From contig JAYRFB010000236.1 of the NCBI GenBank assembly GCA_041908585.1, forward strand, positions 9,398 through 73,397: DNA of 64,000 nucleotides. Direction: 5' to 3'. The first letter of the stretch is position 1. Each line of letters begins with the position of its first letter. The position numbers were made by a program, and so were the translations under genes. Below, one piece after another: positions 33,541 through 42,689 of the stretch. The notes beneath the pieces are model-generated. The model worked only from the letters and a program-made list of their open reading frames with translations. It had not been told where the DNA came from and did not search any database. This DNA is from CAINDZ01 sp041908585 (GTDB lineage: Bacteria; Krumholzibacteriota; Krumholzibacteriia; LZORAL124-64-63).

Positions 33541-35105
33541 CAGTTGAACCCCGGCGTCACGCCCAGCACGCGGAACCACGTGAAGCCCGCGACGATGAGC
33601 AGCAGCGTGCCGACCGTGGTCATGATCAAACCGTACTTCAGGCTCTCGAGGACCGAGTACTGCCCGGTCGCGAACAGGATCACGTTCGGCTTGGCGTTGA
33701 TCGGCAGCGAAATGACCCAGTCGATGGTGAAGGCCGACGGCAGCGCCAGCCAGAGCGGGTCGAAGCCCAGGTTCTGCGCGATCGCGATCACGAAGGGGAT
33801 AAAGATCAACGTGCGCATCGTCTTGCTGGTGAAGAACAGGTGGCTGAACATGTTCACGGCGATGACGATGCAGTAGACGACCCAGAAGTTGACGCCGGGC
33901 CTGATGTCCATGGCCGCGAAGAGCTGTCCGACCAGCCAGCGCGCGGCCCCGGTGTCGTTCAGCGCCAGGCCGCCAGCGTAGGCGCCGCAGGAGAACAGCA
34001 TCAGGTGCCACGGGATGTCGGCTTCGTTCCACTTCAGCAGGCCGAGCCGGGGCGCCAGCGCGATGATGCCGCCCAGGAACGCCGCCATGACGGCCGAGAC
34101 CTCGAAGCCGAACATCGACATGTGCAGCTTGTCGGTCACCCACAGCAGGACGACCACGCCGAAGATCGACGCGGCCTTCTTCTCGGCGCCGGTGACCGGA
34201 CCCATCTCGTGCAGCTTGGCCTGCATGCGCTCGATGCCGCCCTCGACCACCGGCTGACGGTGCTCCGGCTTCACGGGGAAGACGAAACGCGGCCCGATCC
34301 ACCAGCTGATCAGCGCGGCGACGAGCACCACGGGCAGCGCGGCGAAAAGCCAGTCGGTGTAGTAGACGCGCGAGCCGCCCATCGAGAGGATGAATGCCAC
34401 GGCGATCAGGTTGGCGTTCGAGCCCGTCATGTAGCCGCTGGACCCGAAGTTGATGCCTTGCAGGTTCTGCAGGAACAGGTTGCGCCCGAAGTTGTTCGGT
34501 TCGCGGTTGCTGGCGCCGTAGATGCTGGCCACGACCAGCATGATCGGCAGCAGGATGGCCGCGCGCGCCGCCGTGGCCGGGATGAAGGCCGCCAGGAAGA
34601 TGTTCAGCGCGAAGAACGCCAGCAGGATCCACTTCGCGCTGCGCCCGAAGCGCACGATCATGGCCAGGGCGATGCGCTTGGCGAGGTTCGTCTTGACGAG
34701 CATCGACGAGAGGATGAACGCCAGCACGTTCAGCCAGATCACGCCGTAGCCGAGGACGCCCAGCACCTGTTCCTCGGGCCAGCCGTTGCAGAAGACCAGC
34801 AGCGCCATGAGCACCAGGCTCGTGACGTAGGTGGGCATGGGCTCGGTGACCCACCAGACCAGCGCCGCCGCGAAGCAGGCGATCACGGCCTGGCCCGCCG
34901 TGGTGAGCCCGGCCGGCGTCGGCATGTAGTACAGCGCCAGGAACACGGCGACGCCGACCGGGAAGCCCAGGTAGCGCATCCACTGCTGGCCGGCGGTGGC
35001 CTTCTTCTCCGGGATCTCGCTCAGCTTGTTGCGCGAGAGGTCCAGGAGCTCGTCGATCCCGCCGGTGGCCGTCCCGCGCGGGGCGGCGACGCTGTCGGCG
35101 CTCAT
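33540..35105 (-). CDS. SLC13/DASS-family sodium:dicarboxylate-type symporter
   Basis: A 521-residue transporter with about 11-12 membrane helices. DASS features are TAGQAVIACFAAALVWWVTEPMP near 70-90, an SNT-like clamshell motif TGSNANLIAVAFIL, and ATAARAAILLPIML. The second clamshell motif reads LPINAKPNVILFAT rather than the usual SNT, so the cation or substrate site may differ. Likely substrates are dicarboxylates, sulfate or phosphate. It starts just 7 bp after the CYTH gene's end and is coupled to the 32734 gene. Confidence 0.9.
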   Translation of the reverse strand: MSADSVAAPRGTATGGIDELLDLSRNKLSEIPEKKATAGQQWMRYLGFPVGVAVFLALYYMPTPAGLTTAGQAVIACFAAALVWWVTEPMPTYVTSLVLMALLVFCNGWPEEQVLGVLGYGVIWLNVLAFILSSMLVKTNLAKRIALAMIVRFGRSAKWILLAFFALNIFLAAFIPATAARAAILLPIMLVVASIYGASNREPNNFGRNLFLQNLQGINFGSSGYMTGSNANLIAVAFILSMGGSRVYYTDWLFAALPVVLVAALISWWIGPRFVFPVKPEHRQPVVEGGIERMQAKLHEMGPVTGAEKKAASIFGVVVLLWVTDKLHMSMFGFEVSAVMAAFLGGIIALAPRLGLLKWNEADIPWHLMLFSCGAYAGGLALNDTGAARWLVGQLFAAMDIRPGVNFWVVYCIVIAVNMFSHLFFTSKTMRTLIFIPFVIAIAQNLGFDPLWLALPSAFTIDWVISLPINAKPNVILFATGQYSVLESLKYGLIMTTVGTLLLIVAGFTWFRVLGVTPGFN

Positions 35106-35112
35106 GCGGCTC

Positions 35113-35574
35113 CTACCACGTCGAGAACGGCCTGGCGATCAGGTTGCTGTTGAAGTAGCGCGGATCGCCCGTCACCTCGTCGCCCACCCACTCCGGCTTG
35201 TCCACCGCCTGGTCCTCGGATTGCAGCTCGCACTCGGCCACGGTCAGGCCCTGGTTCGCGCCATGAAACTCGTCGATCTCCCAGACCAGGCCGCCGTGCG
35301 GCACCTTGTAGCGCGTCTTCTCGACCAGCGGCTGCTCGCACATCGCCAGCAGTTGCCTGGCGTCGTCCAGGGGGATCTCGTACTCGAACTCGGCGCGCGT
35401 GGCGCCCACGGTCACACCCTTGATGGTCAGCGCGGCCTTGTCGCCCATGGTGCGCACGCGGACCACGCGCTCCTTGGCGGAGTTGAGGTAGCCCTGGCGG
35501 AAGAGGGTCCCCGGCGCCAGCGCCTTGTAGGCATCGCTGCGGACCAGGTACTTGCGCTCGATCTCCTTGCCCAT
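35113..35574 (-). CDS. CYTH-domain (triphosphate tunnel) protein
   Basis: A 153-residue protein beginning MGKEIERKYLV, the E-x-E-x-K motif that opens the CYTH triphosphate tunnel. Further tunnel residues are RVRTMGDKAALTIKG (Arg and Lys), FEYEIP (Glu pair), KTRYKV and WEIDEF. Length and motifs fit the single-domain ygiF/NE1496-like triphosphatases that hydrolyse inorganic tripolyphosphate. GGAGA lies upstream of the ATG at 35574. It heads a three-gene unit with the SLC13 transporter. Confidence 0.93.
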   Translation of the reverse strand: MGKEIERKYLVRSDAYKALAPGTLFRQGYLNSAKERVVRVRTMGDKAALTIKGVTVGATRAEFEYEIPLDDARQLLAMCEQPLVEKTRYKVPHGGLVWEIDEFHGANQGLTVAECELQSEDQAVDKPEWVGDEVTGDPRYFNSNLIARPFSTW

Positions 35575-35841
35575 GCCGTCTCCTGGGGTCAGGCCCGCCG
35601 GCGGCGCGCAGGCAATCGGTTCGCGGAAGCGGCAACCCGCCCGGGCGCCACCGGTCGGCTGCAATGGCCGTGCCCCAGGCCCCCTCCGCTGCAATCGACG
35701 GGTTGACAACGGGTTCCGAATGGTCCATGGTGCGCCGGGCACGGAGGCGGCGAAATTTCGCCAGCGAGACCGGCGAACGGTCGCCAGGTGGAAGATCGAG
35801 CGCGGGCCCGACGTCGGGCACCGCGGGGGCGGGTGACAGCC

Positions 35842-36759
35842 ATGAACAGCCGGACCAGACGATGGGCCGTCGTTGCGATCGTGCTCGCGGTCGCCGCGGC
35901 CAGCGCAATCGTCCACGAGGGCCTGCTGGACATCCGCCGCGGGGAGGCGGCCCGCGCGCCGGCCGCGTCGCCGCCGCACGGCGCCGGCGACGACCGCGCG
36001 GTGGTGCGTATCGGCGTCGTCTCACGCTTCGCGCCCAACCTCATCTACGCGGGCTACCAGCCGCTCATCGACTACCTCAACGCCCATGGCCGGCGGCGCT
36101 ACGAACTGCGCCCCAGCCGCGACTACCGCGACGCCGTGGAGCGGCTGCGGCGCGGCGAAGTGGCCGCTTCCTTCCTCGGCGCCTGGATCCTGCGCAGCCT
36201 CGGCCCCGCCAGTGGGCTGGAGCCGCTGCTGGGCCCGCTGAACCCGGACGGACGCAGCCGCTTTCACGATGTGCTGATCGTGCCGCGAGGTTCGGACATC
36301 CGCGGCGTCGTCGACCTGGCCGGGCGGCGCGTGGCGCTGCCCTCGGCCGATTCCTGGGCCGGCAACTGGCTGCAGACGACCGCCCTGCCCGCGGCGGGCC
36401 TGGACGTCGCCGACCTCGATACGATCCGGCACTTCGACCACCACCAGACCGTGGTCTGGCGGGTGCTGCACGGCGAGTTCGACGCCGGCGTGGTCAAGGA
36501 GTCCGTGGCCGCGCGCTACGGAGCGGAGGGACTGCGCGTGGCGGCGCGGTCCGAGCCCATCCCCGGCCCGCCTCTGGTGGTCCGCGCGGGCGATCGCGAT
36601 CCCGCGCTGGCGGAAATCCGTGCGCTGCTGCTGGCGCTGAGGCCCGATGATGCGACCGACGCCGAGGTCCTGGCCGGCTGGACTCTGGAGTTCGCCGGCG
36701 GCTTCGGCCCGGTCCACTGGGGGGACTTCGCGGCCACGCCGCCGGAGGCCCGGCCGTGA
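35842..36759 (+). CDS. PhnD-type periplasmic binding protein
   Basis: A 305-residue exported or membrane-anchored binding protein with a hydrophobic N-terminus (about 6-25). The mature part starts VVRIGVVSRFAPNLIYAGYQPLIDYLN, the typical opening of PhnD/SsuA-like phosphate, phosphite or phosphonate binders, with DVLIVPRGSDIRGVVDLAGRRVALP later. No ABC permease follows; the stop overlaps the GTG of a sensor kinase, so it probably acts as the ligand-sensing partner of that kinase. The ATG at 35842 is chosen over an upstream in-frame start because it opens the hydrophobic segment. Confidence 0.87.
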   Translation: MNSRTRRWAVVAIVLAVAAASAIVHEGLLDIRRGEAARAPAASPPHGAGDDRAVVRIGVVSRFAPNLIYAGYQPLIDYLNAHGRRRYELRPSRDYRDAVERLRRGEVAASFLGAWILRSLGPASGLEPLLGPLNPDGRSRFHDVLIVPRGSDIRGVVDLAGRRVALPSADSWAGNWLQTTALPAAGLDVADLDTIRHFDHHQTVVWRVLHGEFDAGVVKESVAARYGAEGLRVAARSEPIPGPPLVVRAGDRDPALAEIRALLLALRPDDATDAEVLAGWTLEFAGGFGPVHWGDFAATPPEARP

Positions 36760-38246
36760 CCCCCCAAGCCCCCGCGCCGGCCAGCCTGCGCACGCGAATC
36801 ATGGTCACGGTCGGCGCCATCGTGGTGCTGATCACGATGCTCCTGTCGTGGGGCCTGCTCTACAGCTGGCGCGAGACGCTGGTCGCGCGCGAGGAGAGCC
36901 ATGCCGTCGCGGTCAGCCGCGCCTTCTCGGTGGCGGTGATCGACGCCATGGTCTTCGCCGAGATGGACCTGCACCGCTCCGAGGGTTTCCTCGACAACTA
37001 CGTCACGCTGTTCATGGCGATGGATCCCCGCCTGCGGTCGCTCACGATCCTTGATCCCGGCGGGCGCATCGTCGCCCGCAGCTGGGAGCGCGCGGAAGCG
37101 CCCTGGGTCTCGGGCGACCGCGACGCGCTCATCGCGACGACCGCGCCCCGCACGCTGATCGCCGAGCAGGACGACGGCCACTGGGTCCTGGAAACCGTGC
37201 TGCCGATGACCACCGGCGGCCGCCGCTGGGGCACGCTGGTGCTGGGGCTGGAGGCCGATTCCATCCGTGCTTCCATCAACCGCAGCTTCGTGCTGCTGGC
37301 GCTGCTGACTGCGGCCGTCGCCTCGATCATGCTGCTGCTGCTGTGGCTGATGCTCGGCCGGTTGCTGGGTTCGCTGCGTTCCCTGGTGCACGCCATGGAC
37401 GCGGTGGCCGCCGACGGCGCCGCGGCGCCGGCGCTGCCGCCGCGCGCGGACGAGATCGGCGTCCTCTACCGCCACTTCGATCACATGCAGAAGCGGCTGG
37501 AGGAGTCGCAGCGCGAACTGATCGGCGCCCAGGAACAGGTGTGGCACGCCGAGCGGCTGGCGGCCGTCGGCCGGCTGGCCTCGGGCATCGCCCACGAGAT
37601 CAACAACCCCGTCAACGGCATCCGCAACTGCGTGTACGCCATCCGCAACGACCTGGACAACCGCGAGCAGACCCGCGAGTACTTGGCGATGATGGACGAG
37701 GGCCTGTCGCACGTGGCGGACGTCGTGCAGAAACTGTTGGACTTCGCGCGCAAGCAGCAGCCCGGGCGGCAGCCCATGCGCATCAACGACGCCGTCGGCG
37801 CCGTGGCGCGCCTGGTTTCGTTCGATCTCGAGCGCAAGGGCGCGCGGCTGGACCTTGAGCTGGCGCCGGCGCTGCCGCCGGTGCAGGCCGACCCGCAGCT
37901 GATCCGCGAGGTCTGCATGAACCTGCTGCTGAACGCGGTGGACGCGGTCGAGGCCGGCGGGCGGATCCGCGTGGCAACGCGCGCGGCGGGTCCGGCGCAG
38001 GTGGTCCTGGAGGTCGCGGACGACGGCCGGGGCATCCCGGCCGACATGCTCGGGCGCATCTTCGATCCCTTCTTCACCACCAAGCGCACCGGCGAGGGCA
38101 CCGGTCTGGGCCTGTCCATCTGCCTTGGCATTGTGCAGGCGCACGGCGGCTCCATCCGCGTGGCCAGCGAACCCGGCCACGGCGCCACCTTCACCATCCT
38201 GCTGCCGGTCGACAACGCCGGTGACGAGGCGGGGAGCGAGACATGA
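36756..38246 (+). CDS. Sensor histidine kinase
   Basis: A 496-residue kinase starting at a GTG that overlaps the PhnD-like gene (GTGA). TM1 is at about 15-36, followed by a periplasmic sensor region, TM2 (about 178-200), HAMP (about 200-252), HisKA with His280 in SGIAHEINNPVNGIR, and HATPase_c with the N box (MNLLLNAVDAVE), DDGRGIP and FFTTKRTGEGTGLGLS. All catalytic boxes are intact. The response regulator overlaps its end by 4 bp. Confidence 0.95.
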   Translation: MTPQAPAPASLRTRIMVTVGAIVVLITMLLSWGLLYSWRETLVAREESHAVAVSRAFSVAVIDAMVFAEMDLHRSEGFLDNYVTLFMAMDPRLRSLTILDPGGRIVARSWERAEAPWVSGDRDALIATTAPRTLIAEQDDGHWVLETVLPMTTGGRRWGTLVLGLEADSIRASINRSFVLLALLTAAVASIMLLLLWLMLGRLLGSLRSLVHAMDAVAADGAAAPALPPRADEIGVLYRHFDHMQKRLEESQRELIGAQEQVWHAERLAAVGRLASGIAHEINNPVNGIRNCVYAIRNDLDNREQTREYLAMMDEGLSHVADVVQKLLDFARKQQPGRQPMRINDAVGAVARLVSFDLERKGARLDLELAPALPPVQADPQLIREVCMNLLLNAVDAVEAGGRIRVATRAAGPAQVVLEVADDGRGIPADMLGRIFDPFFTTKRTGEGTGLGLSICLGIVQAHGGSIRVASEPGHGATFTILLPVDNAGDEAGSET

Positions 38247-39583
38247 GGATTCTGCTGGTCGAGGACGAGCGCATGACGCGCGTGGCGCTGACCGGGACGC
38301 TGCGCAAGGCCGGCTACGAGGTCACGCCCTGCGCCGACGGCGACGCCGGGCTGGCGGCGCTCAACGCCGGAGCGTTCGACATCGTGCTGACGGACCTGAG
38401 CCTGCCGGGCGCCGACGGACTGGCCATCCTGGCACGCGCGAAGCAGACCAGCCCCGACACCAAGGTGGTGATCATGACCGCCTACGCGTCGACGGAGACG
38501 GCGGTGGCGGCGCTGCGCCAGGGCGCCTATGACTACCTGACCAAGCCGTTCCAGCCGGAGGACCTGCTCAACCGCGTCGGCCACCTGGCGCGGCTGCGCA
38601 CGGTCGAACTGGAGAACCGCGCGCTGAAGCGACACCTGACCGGACTGGCCGAGCGGCCGATCATCGGCGGTTCGCGCGCCATGGAACAGGTGCGACGCAC
38701 GATCGAGACCATCGCCCCGGGCGACCACACGGTGCTGATCCTGGGCGCCAGCGGCACCGGCAAGGAACTGGCCGCGCGCGCGATCCACGACCGCTCCGCG
38801 CGGGCCGCAGGCCCGTTCGTGGCCATCAACTGCGCTGCCATCCCCGAGACGCTACTGGAGAGCGAGCTGTTCGGCCACCGCCGCGGCGCCTTCACCGGCG
38901 CCGAACGCGACCACGCCGGCTACTTCGCGCGCGCGCAGGGCGGGACGCTGTTCATCGACGACATCGACGACCTGCCGCTGGGCATCCAGGTCAAGCTGCT
39001 GCGCGTGATCCAGGAGCGCGAGATCGAGCCGGTGGGCGCCGGGCGGTCCGTGACGATCGATATCCGTCTGATCACCGCCACGAAGGCGGATCTGGCGCGG
39101 CTTGTTGCCGAGCGTCGCTTCCGCGAGGACCTCTACTACCGCCTGAACGTGATCCCGCTGCGGCTGCCCGAGCTGCGCGAGCGCCGGGAGGACATCCCGG
39201 CGCTGGTGGAGCATTTCGTGGGCCGGCGCGGCCGTGTCGACGACCTCCTGCTGGACCGGGAGCGCTTCGCCGTGCTGATGGCCCACGACTGGCCGGGCAA
39301 CGTGCGCGAACTGGAGAACGTGGTCGAGCGCATGCTGGCGCTGCCCGGCATTCCGGTGCACGAGCTGTTCGACGCCCCCCTGCGGCGGCCCGCCGGCGCT
39401 CCCGTCGGCGCCACCCTGGACGGCGGCGTCGAATTGCCCAGCTACGTGACGTACATGCAGGATTGCGAGGACCGGCTCCTGCGGGACGTGATGGTCCGCT
39501 CGGGCGGCAACATCTCGGCCGCGGCGAAGCTGCTGGGGCTCCCGCGCTCGACGCTGCGCAGCAAGCTGGAGAAGCGCGGCTGA
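38243..39583 (+). CDS. NtrC-family sigma-54-dependent response regulator
   Basis: A 446-residue regulator. The receiver domain has phospho-acceptor Asp51 (DIVLTDLSLPGADG). The AAA+ domain has Walker A GASGTGKE, the sigma-54-contacting loop as RRGAFTGAERDH, and TLFIDDIDDLP. The C-terminal Fis-type helix-turn-helix is GGNISAAAKLLGLPRSTLRS. With the PhnD-type protein and kinase it forms a three-gene operon with ATGA/GTGA overlaps. It should activate sigma-54 promoters; I saw no convincing -24/-12 site in the window. Confidence 0.96.
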   Translation: MRILLVEDERMTRVALTGTLRKAGYEVTPCADGDAGLAALNAGAFDIVLTDLSLPGADGLAILARAKQTSPDTKVVIMTAYASTETAVAALRQGAYDYLTKPFQPEDLLNRVGHLARLRTVELENRALKRHLTGLAERPIIGGSRAMEQVRRTIETIAPGDHTVLILGASGTGKELAARAIHDRSARAAGPFVAINCAAIPETLLESELFGHRRGAFTGAERDHAGYFARAQGGTLFIDDIDDLPLGIQVKLLRVIQEREIEPVGAGRSVTIDIRLITATKADLARLVAERRFREDLYYRLNVIPLRLPELRERREDIPALVEHFVGRRGRVDDLLLDRERFAVLMAHDWPGNVRELENVVERMLALPGIPVHELFDAPLRRPAGAPVGATLDGGVELPSYVTYMQDCEDRLLRDVMVRSGGNISAAAKLLGLPRSTLRSKLEKRG

Positions 39584-39621
39584 GCGCCGGGGCGCGGCCG
39601 GATCCGGCGGATCGGCTATGA

Positions 39622-39639
39622 TATAAGTCGGGGCTTATA
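39622..39639. promoter_or_regulatory. Inverted repeat TATAAG-N6-CTTATA
   Basis: Perfect 6-bp arms around TCGGGG, in an AT-rich stretch 20 bp upstream of a -35-like hexamer for the CYTH-like/SulP operon. Candidate operator. Confidence 0.35.
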
Positions 39640-39659
39640 GATATGACTGAAACGATTGA

Positions 39660-39688
39660 TTGGACGTTCTGCCTGGGGCGCCGATATC
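39660..39688 (+). promoter_or_regulatory. Promoter of the CYTH-like/SulP operon
   Basis: TTGGAC (39660-39665) and GATATC (39683-39688) are spaced by 17 bp, 84 bp ahead of the start codon. Confidence 0.35.
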
Positions 39689-39772
39689 GTGGCGGGGTGC
39701 GCCAGAATCGCCTACGCGCACACGCCGCCCTTTACATGACCGGACCCGCCCGCAACCGCAAGGAGCCCGCTG

Positions 39773-40411
39773 ATGAACGACGTCTTCGCGAAGAACCGCG
39801 CCACGTCGGCTGACGAGGCCGCGAAGATCACGCCGCGCGCCGAGTTCCGCGTCTTCGGCCAAGGGGTCATCGAGACGGTTCGCGCGCACATGTACAACGG
39901 CAAGACGGTGCTTTACCAGGCGCGCCGCATGCCGGTGGAGACCTATTTCCTCTCGGTCAACACCGACGAGGCGAACGTGAAGGTCCGCGACGGCCTGCTG
40001 GACATCAAGACGAAGGTGGGCGAGACGCCCGATGGCTACGAGATCTTCCAGCCGCGCGGCAAGTTCCAGTTCCCGGTGCCGGCGGCCGAACTGGCGAAGA
40101 TCCTCGGACACCTGAAGGTGGCGATGACGCTGGACCGCGAGATGTACGAGATCGACGCCTTCATCGCGCTGGCGCGCCGCCACCCCGAGATGCGCGTGGT
40201 GTCGGTTGAGAAGATGCGCTACGGCTTCACCGTCGACGGCATCATCTGCGAGTATGCGCAGGTGTGGTTCAACGGCGCCCTGCTGGAGACGGCCTGCGCC
40301 GAGAGCGAGAACTACGCGGGCATGAAGGACGTCATCGAAGGCCTGGGCATCGCCGCCATGCCGAACACGAACTACCTGCGCGCTGCGAAGCACGTCGTCG
40401 GACTTTACTGA
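39773..40411 (+). CDS. CYTH-like protein of unknown function
   Basis: A 212-residue soluble protein with AAGGAG 9 bp before the ATG. The sequence shows beta strands and charged residues in a CYTH-like order (EFRVFGQGVIETV, ETYFLSVNTDEANVKVRDG, LDIKTKVGE, VSVEKMRYGFTVDG, EYAQVWFNG, NTNYLRAAKHVVGL), but the classic E-x-E-x-K start is not seen, so the assignment is tentative. It ends 9 bp before the SulP transporter and is probably in its operon. Confidence 0.75.
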   Translation: MNDVFAKNRATSADEAAKITPRAEFRVFGQGVIETVRAHMYNGKTVLYQARRMPVETYFLSVNTDEANVKVRDGLLDIKTKVGETPDGYEIFQPRGKFQFPVPAAELAKILGHLKVAMTLDREMYEIDAFIALARRHPEMRVVSVEKMRYGFTVDGIICEYAQVWFNGALLETACAESENYAGMKDVIEGLGIAAMPNTNYLRAAKHVVGLY

Positions 40412-40420
40412 GCGGTCGGC

Positions 40421-42667
40421 GTGGTCGCGACGCACCACCAGGACAAACGGCCCGTCGCGCGGGCGAGCGCGGCGGGCCGACGACTGCCGGCCCGCGGTGA
40501 CGCGTGGGGCGGTCTGGCGGCGATGCTCGTCGCGCTGCCCGCCGCCATCGCCTTCGGCGTGTCGGTCTACACGGTGCTGGGGCCGGGCTTTGCCGGCCAC
40601 GGCGCGCTGGCGGGCCTGGTCGGCGTCGCGCTGATGGGCATGGTCGCAGCCTGGCTCGGGGGCACCGAGCGACTGGTCAGCGCGCCGTGCGCGCCGGCGG
40701 CCGCCGTGCTCTCGGCGTTCGCGGCCCAGATGCTGCGCGATGGAGCAGAGCCGCGCGCGATCATCCTCTGCCTGCTCCTGGTCGGCGCGCTGGGCGGGCT
40801 GATCCAGGTCGTGTTCGGGCTGGTCGGCCTCGGGCGTCTCATCCGTTACATCCCCTATCCCGTGGTCAGCGGCTACCTGACCGGCGTGGGGCTGATCATC
40901 ATCGGCGCGCAGATCCCGGCGCTGCTGGGCGCGCCGGCCGACCTGGGCTGGCAACAGGCGCTGGCTGCGCCCGGAGCCTGGGACGCGCGCGCGCTGGTGG
41001 TCGCCGCCGCGACCATCGCCGGCGCCTGGCTGGGGCCGCGCCTGACGCGGCAGGTGCCGGGCACGGTGTTCGGCATCGCCGCGGGCATCGGCAGCTACTT
41101 CCTGCTGGCCCTCGGCGACGGCGCGCTGCTGACCCTGGCGGACAACCCGCTGCTGGTTGGGCCGCTGCAGGCCAGGGCCGCCGGCCTCCCGGTGCCCGAA
41201 CCTGCGCAGTGGCGGGCGCTGGCGGCGCTGGACGGCGCGCAGGTGGCGGCCGTCCTGGGCAACGCGGTCATCCTGGCGGCGCTGCTCTCCATCGACACCC
41301 TGAAGACCTGCGTGGTGCTGGACAAGCTGACGCGCAGCCGCCACGACCCCGACCGCGAACTGCGCGGCCAGGGCGCGGCCAACCTGGCGACCGCGGCCTG
41401 CGGGGGCCTGGCCGGCGCCGGCACCATGGGCGCGACGCTGGTGGCCCTCAACAGCGGCGCCGCGACGCGGCGCGCCGGCCTGCTGGCGGGCGCATTCGCG
41501 CTGGTGGCGGCGGTGGCCGTGGGCTCGCTCATCGGCTGGATCCCGGTGGCCGCGCTGGCGGCGATCCTGGTGACGATCGGTGTGCGCATGATCGACCGCG
41601 AGGCGCTCGGCTATGCGCGCGCGCGGGCCACGTTCCTCGATTTCTGCGTCGTTCTGACGGTGGTGGCCGTGGCCATCGGCGTCGGGCTGATCATGGCGTC
41701 GGCGGTGGGCGTGGGCCTGGCGATGATCCTGTTCGTGCGCGAGCAGAGCGGCGGCTCGCCGGTGCGCCACAAGCTGGAACTGGACCGCACGTCGTCGACC
41801 TGGCACCGGCCGACGCGGGAAGTCGAGTACCTTGCCACGCGCGCGCCCGACTGCGTGGTGTTCGAGCTGCAGGGCGCCCTGTTCTTCGGCAACACCTACC
41901 GCCTGTACAATGACCTGGCGCGCGAGGCGGTCGCGCGGCGCTTCGTCATCATCGACTTCCGGCGCGTGCCGTCCATCGACGTGACGGCGATCGAGATACT
42001 CCTGCAGGTCCGCGCCGCCATCCGCGAGCGCGGCGCCACGCTGGTGCTCTGCGGCACCAGCGGTCGCTCGGGGCGCGCGCGCACGCTGTCGTACCTGGTC
42101 GAGCGGCTGGCCGCGGACCGGAACGGCGACGGCACGGTCGTGGTCCTGCCGGACCTGGACGGCGCCGTTGCGTGGGTGGAGAACCGCATCCTGGCCGACG
42201 CGGAAGTCGGCGCCGACGCCCACGCGCCGATTCCCGTCCACGATCTGGAGCTGTTCGCGGGCTATCGCGACGACACGCTGGCCGACCTGGAGCAGCTTCT
42301 TGAGATCCGCGCCTTCGCTGCCGGCAGCACGATCTATGAGCGCGGGTCCGACGGGGCGGAACTGTTCTGGGTGCGGCGCGGCGCGGTGAGCCTGCTGGCG
42401 ACCGTCGGCGCGAAGCCCGAACGCCAGGTGGCCGGGTTCGGCCGCGGCGATTTCTTCGGCGCGCGGTCGTTCCTGGACCGCAAGCAGCGCCCGAGCCGCG
42501 CCGTGGCGATGGTCGACACCGAGGTCTACGTGCTGACGCGGACGGCCTTCGAGGAAATCGCGCGCTCGCACCGCACGCTGGCCCTGAACCTCGCCTGGGC
42601 GATGGCGCGCGCGCTGGCCTCGCGCATGCGCCGCGCGGAAGAGCGCCTCGCCGCGCTCAGCGAGTAG
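40421..42667 (+). CDS. SulP-family anion transporter fused to STAS and cNMP-binding domains
   Basis: A 748-residue inner-membrane protein starting at a GTG. About 10-12 helices span 28-450, with GLAAMLVALPAAIAFGVSVY and RYIPYPVVSGYLTGVGL. A STAS domain follows (about 480-590; FELQGALFFGNTYRLYNDL, RRVPSIDVTAIEILLQVR) and then a cyclic-nucleotide-binding domain (about 610-745; ELFWVRRGAVSLLATVG, FGRGDFFGARSFLDR). This fused architecture indicates uptake of sulfate, bicarbonate or another anion gated by a nucleotide. The divergence of the STAS tail from phosphorylatable anti-anti-sigma factors was not assessed. Confidence 0.93.
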   Translation: MVATHHQDKRPVARASAAGRRLPARGDAWGGLAAMLVALPAAIAFGVSVYTVLGPGFAGHGALAGLVGVALMGMVAAWLGGTERLVSAPCAPAAAVLSAFAAQMLRDGAEPRAIILCLLLVGALGGLIQVVFGLVGLGRLIRYIPYPVVSGYLTGVGLIIIGAQIPALLGAPADLGWQQALAAPGAWDARALVVAAATIAGAWLGPRLTRQVPGTVFGIAAGIGSYFLLALGDGALLTLADNPLLVGPLQARAAGLPVPEPAQWRALAALDGAQVAAVLGNAVILAALLSIDTLKTCVVLDKLTRSRHDPDRELRGQGAANLATAACGGLAGAGTMGATLVALNSGAATRRAGLLAGAFALVAAVAVGSLIGWIPVAALAAILVTIGVRMIDREALGYARARATFLDFCVVLTVVAVAIGVGLIMASAVGVGLAMILFVREQSGGSPVRHKLELDRTSSTWHRPTREVEYLATRAPDCVVFELQGALFFGNTYRLYNDLAREAVARRFVIIDFRRVPSIDVTAIEILLQVRAAIRERGATLVLCGTSGRSGRARTLSYLVERLAADRNGDGTVVVLPDLDGAVAWVENRILADAEVGADAHAPIPVHDLELFAGYRDDTLADLEQLLEIRAFAAGSTIYERGSDGAELFWVRRGAVSLLATVGAKPERQVAGFGRGDFFGARSFLDRKQRPSRAVAMVDTEVYVLTRTAFEEIARSHRTLALNLAWAMARALASRMRRAEERLAALSE

Positions 42668-42689
42668 CGCCGCCGAGCCAGGTGGCGGG

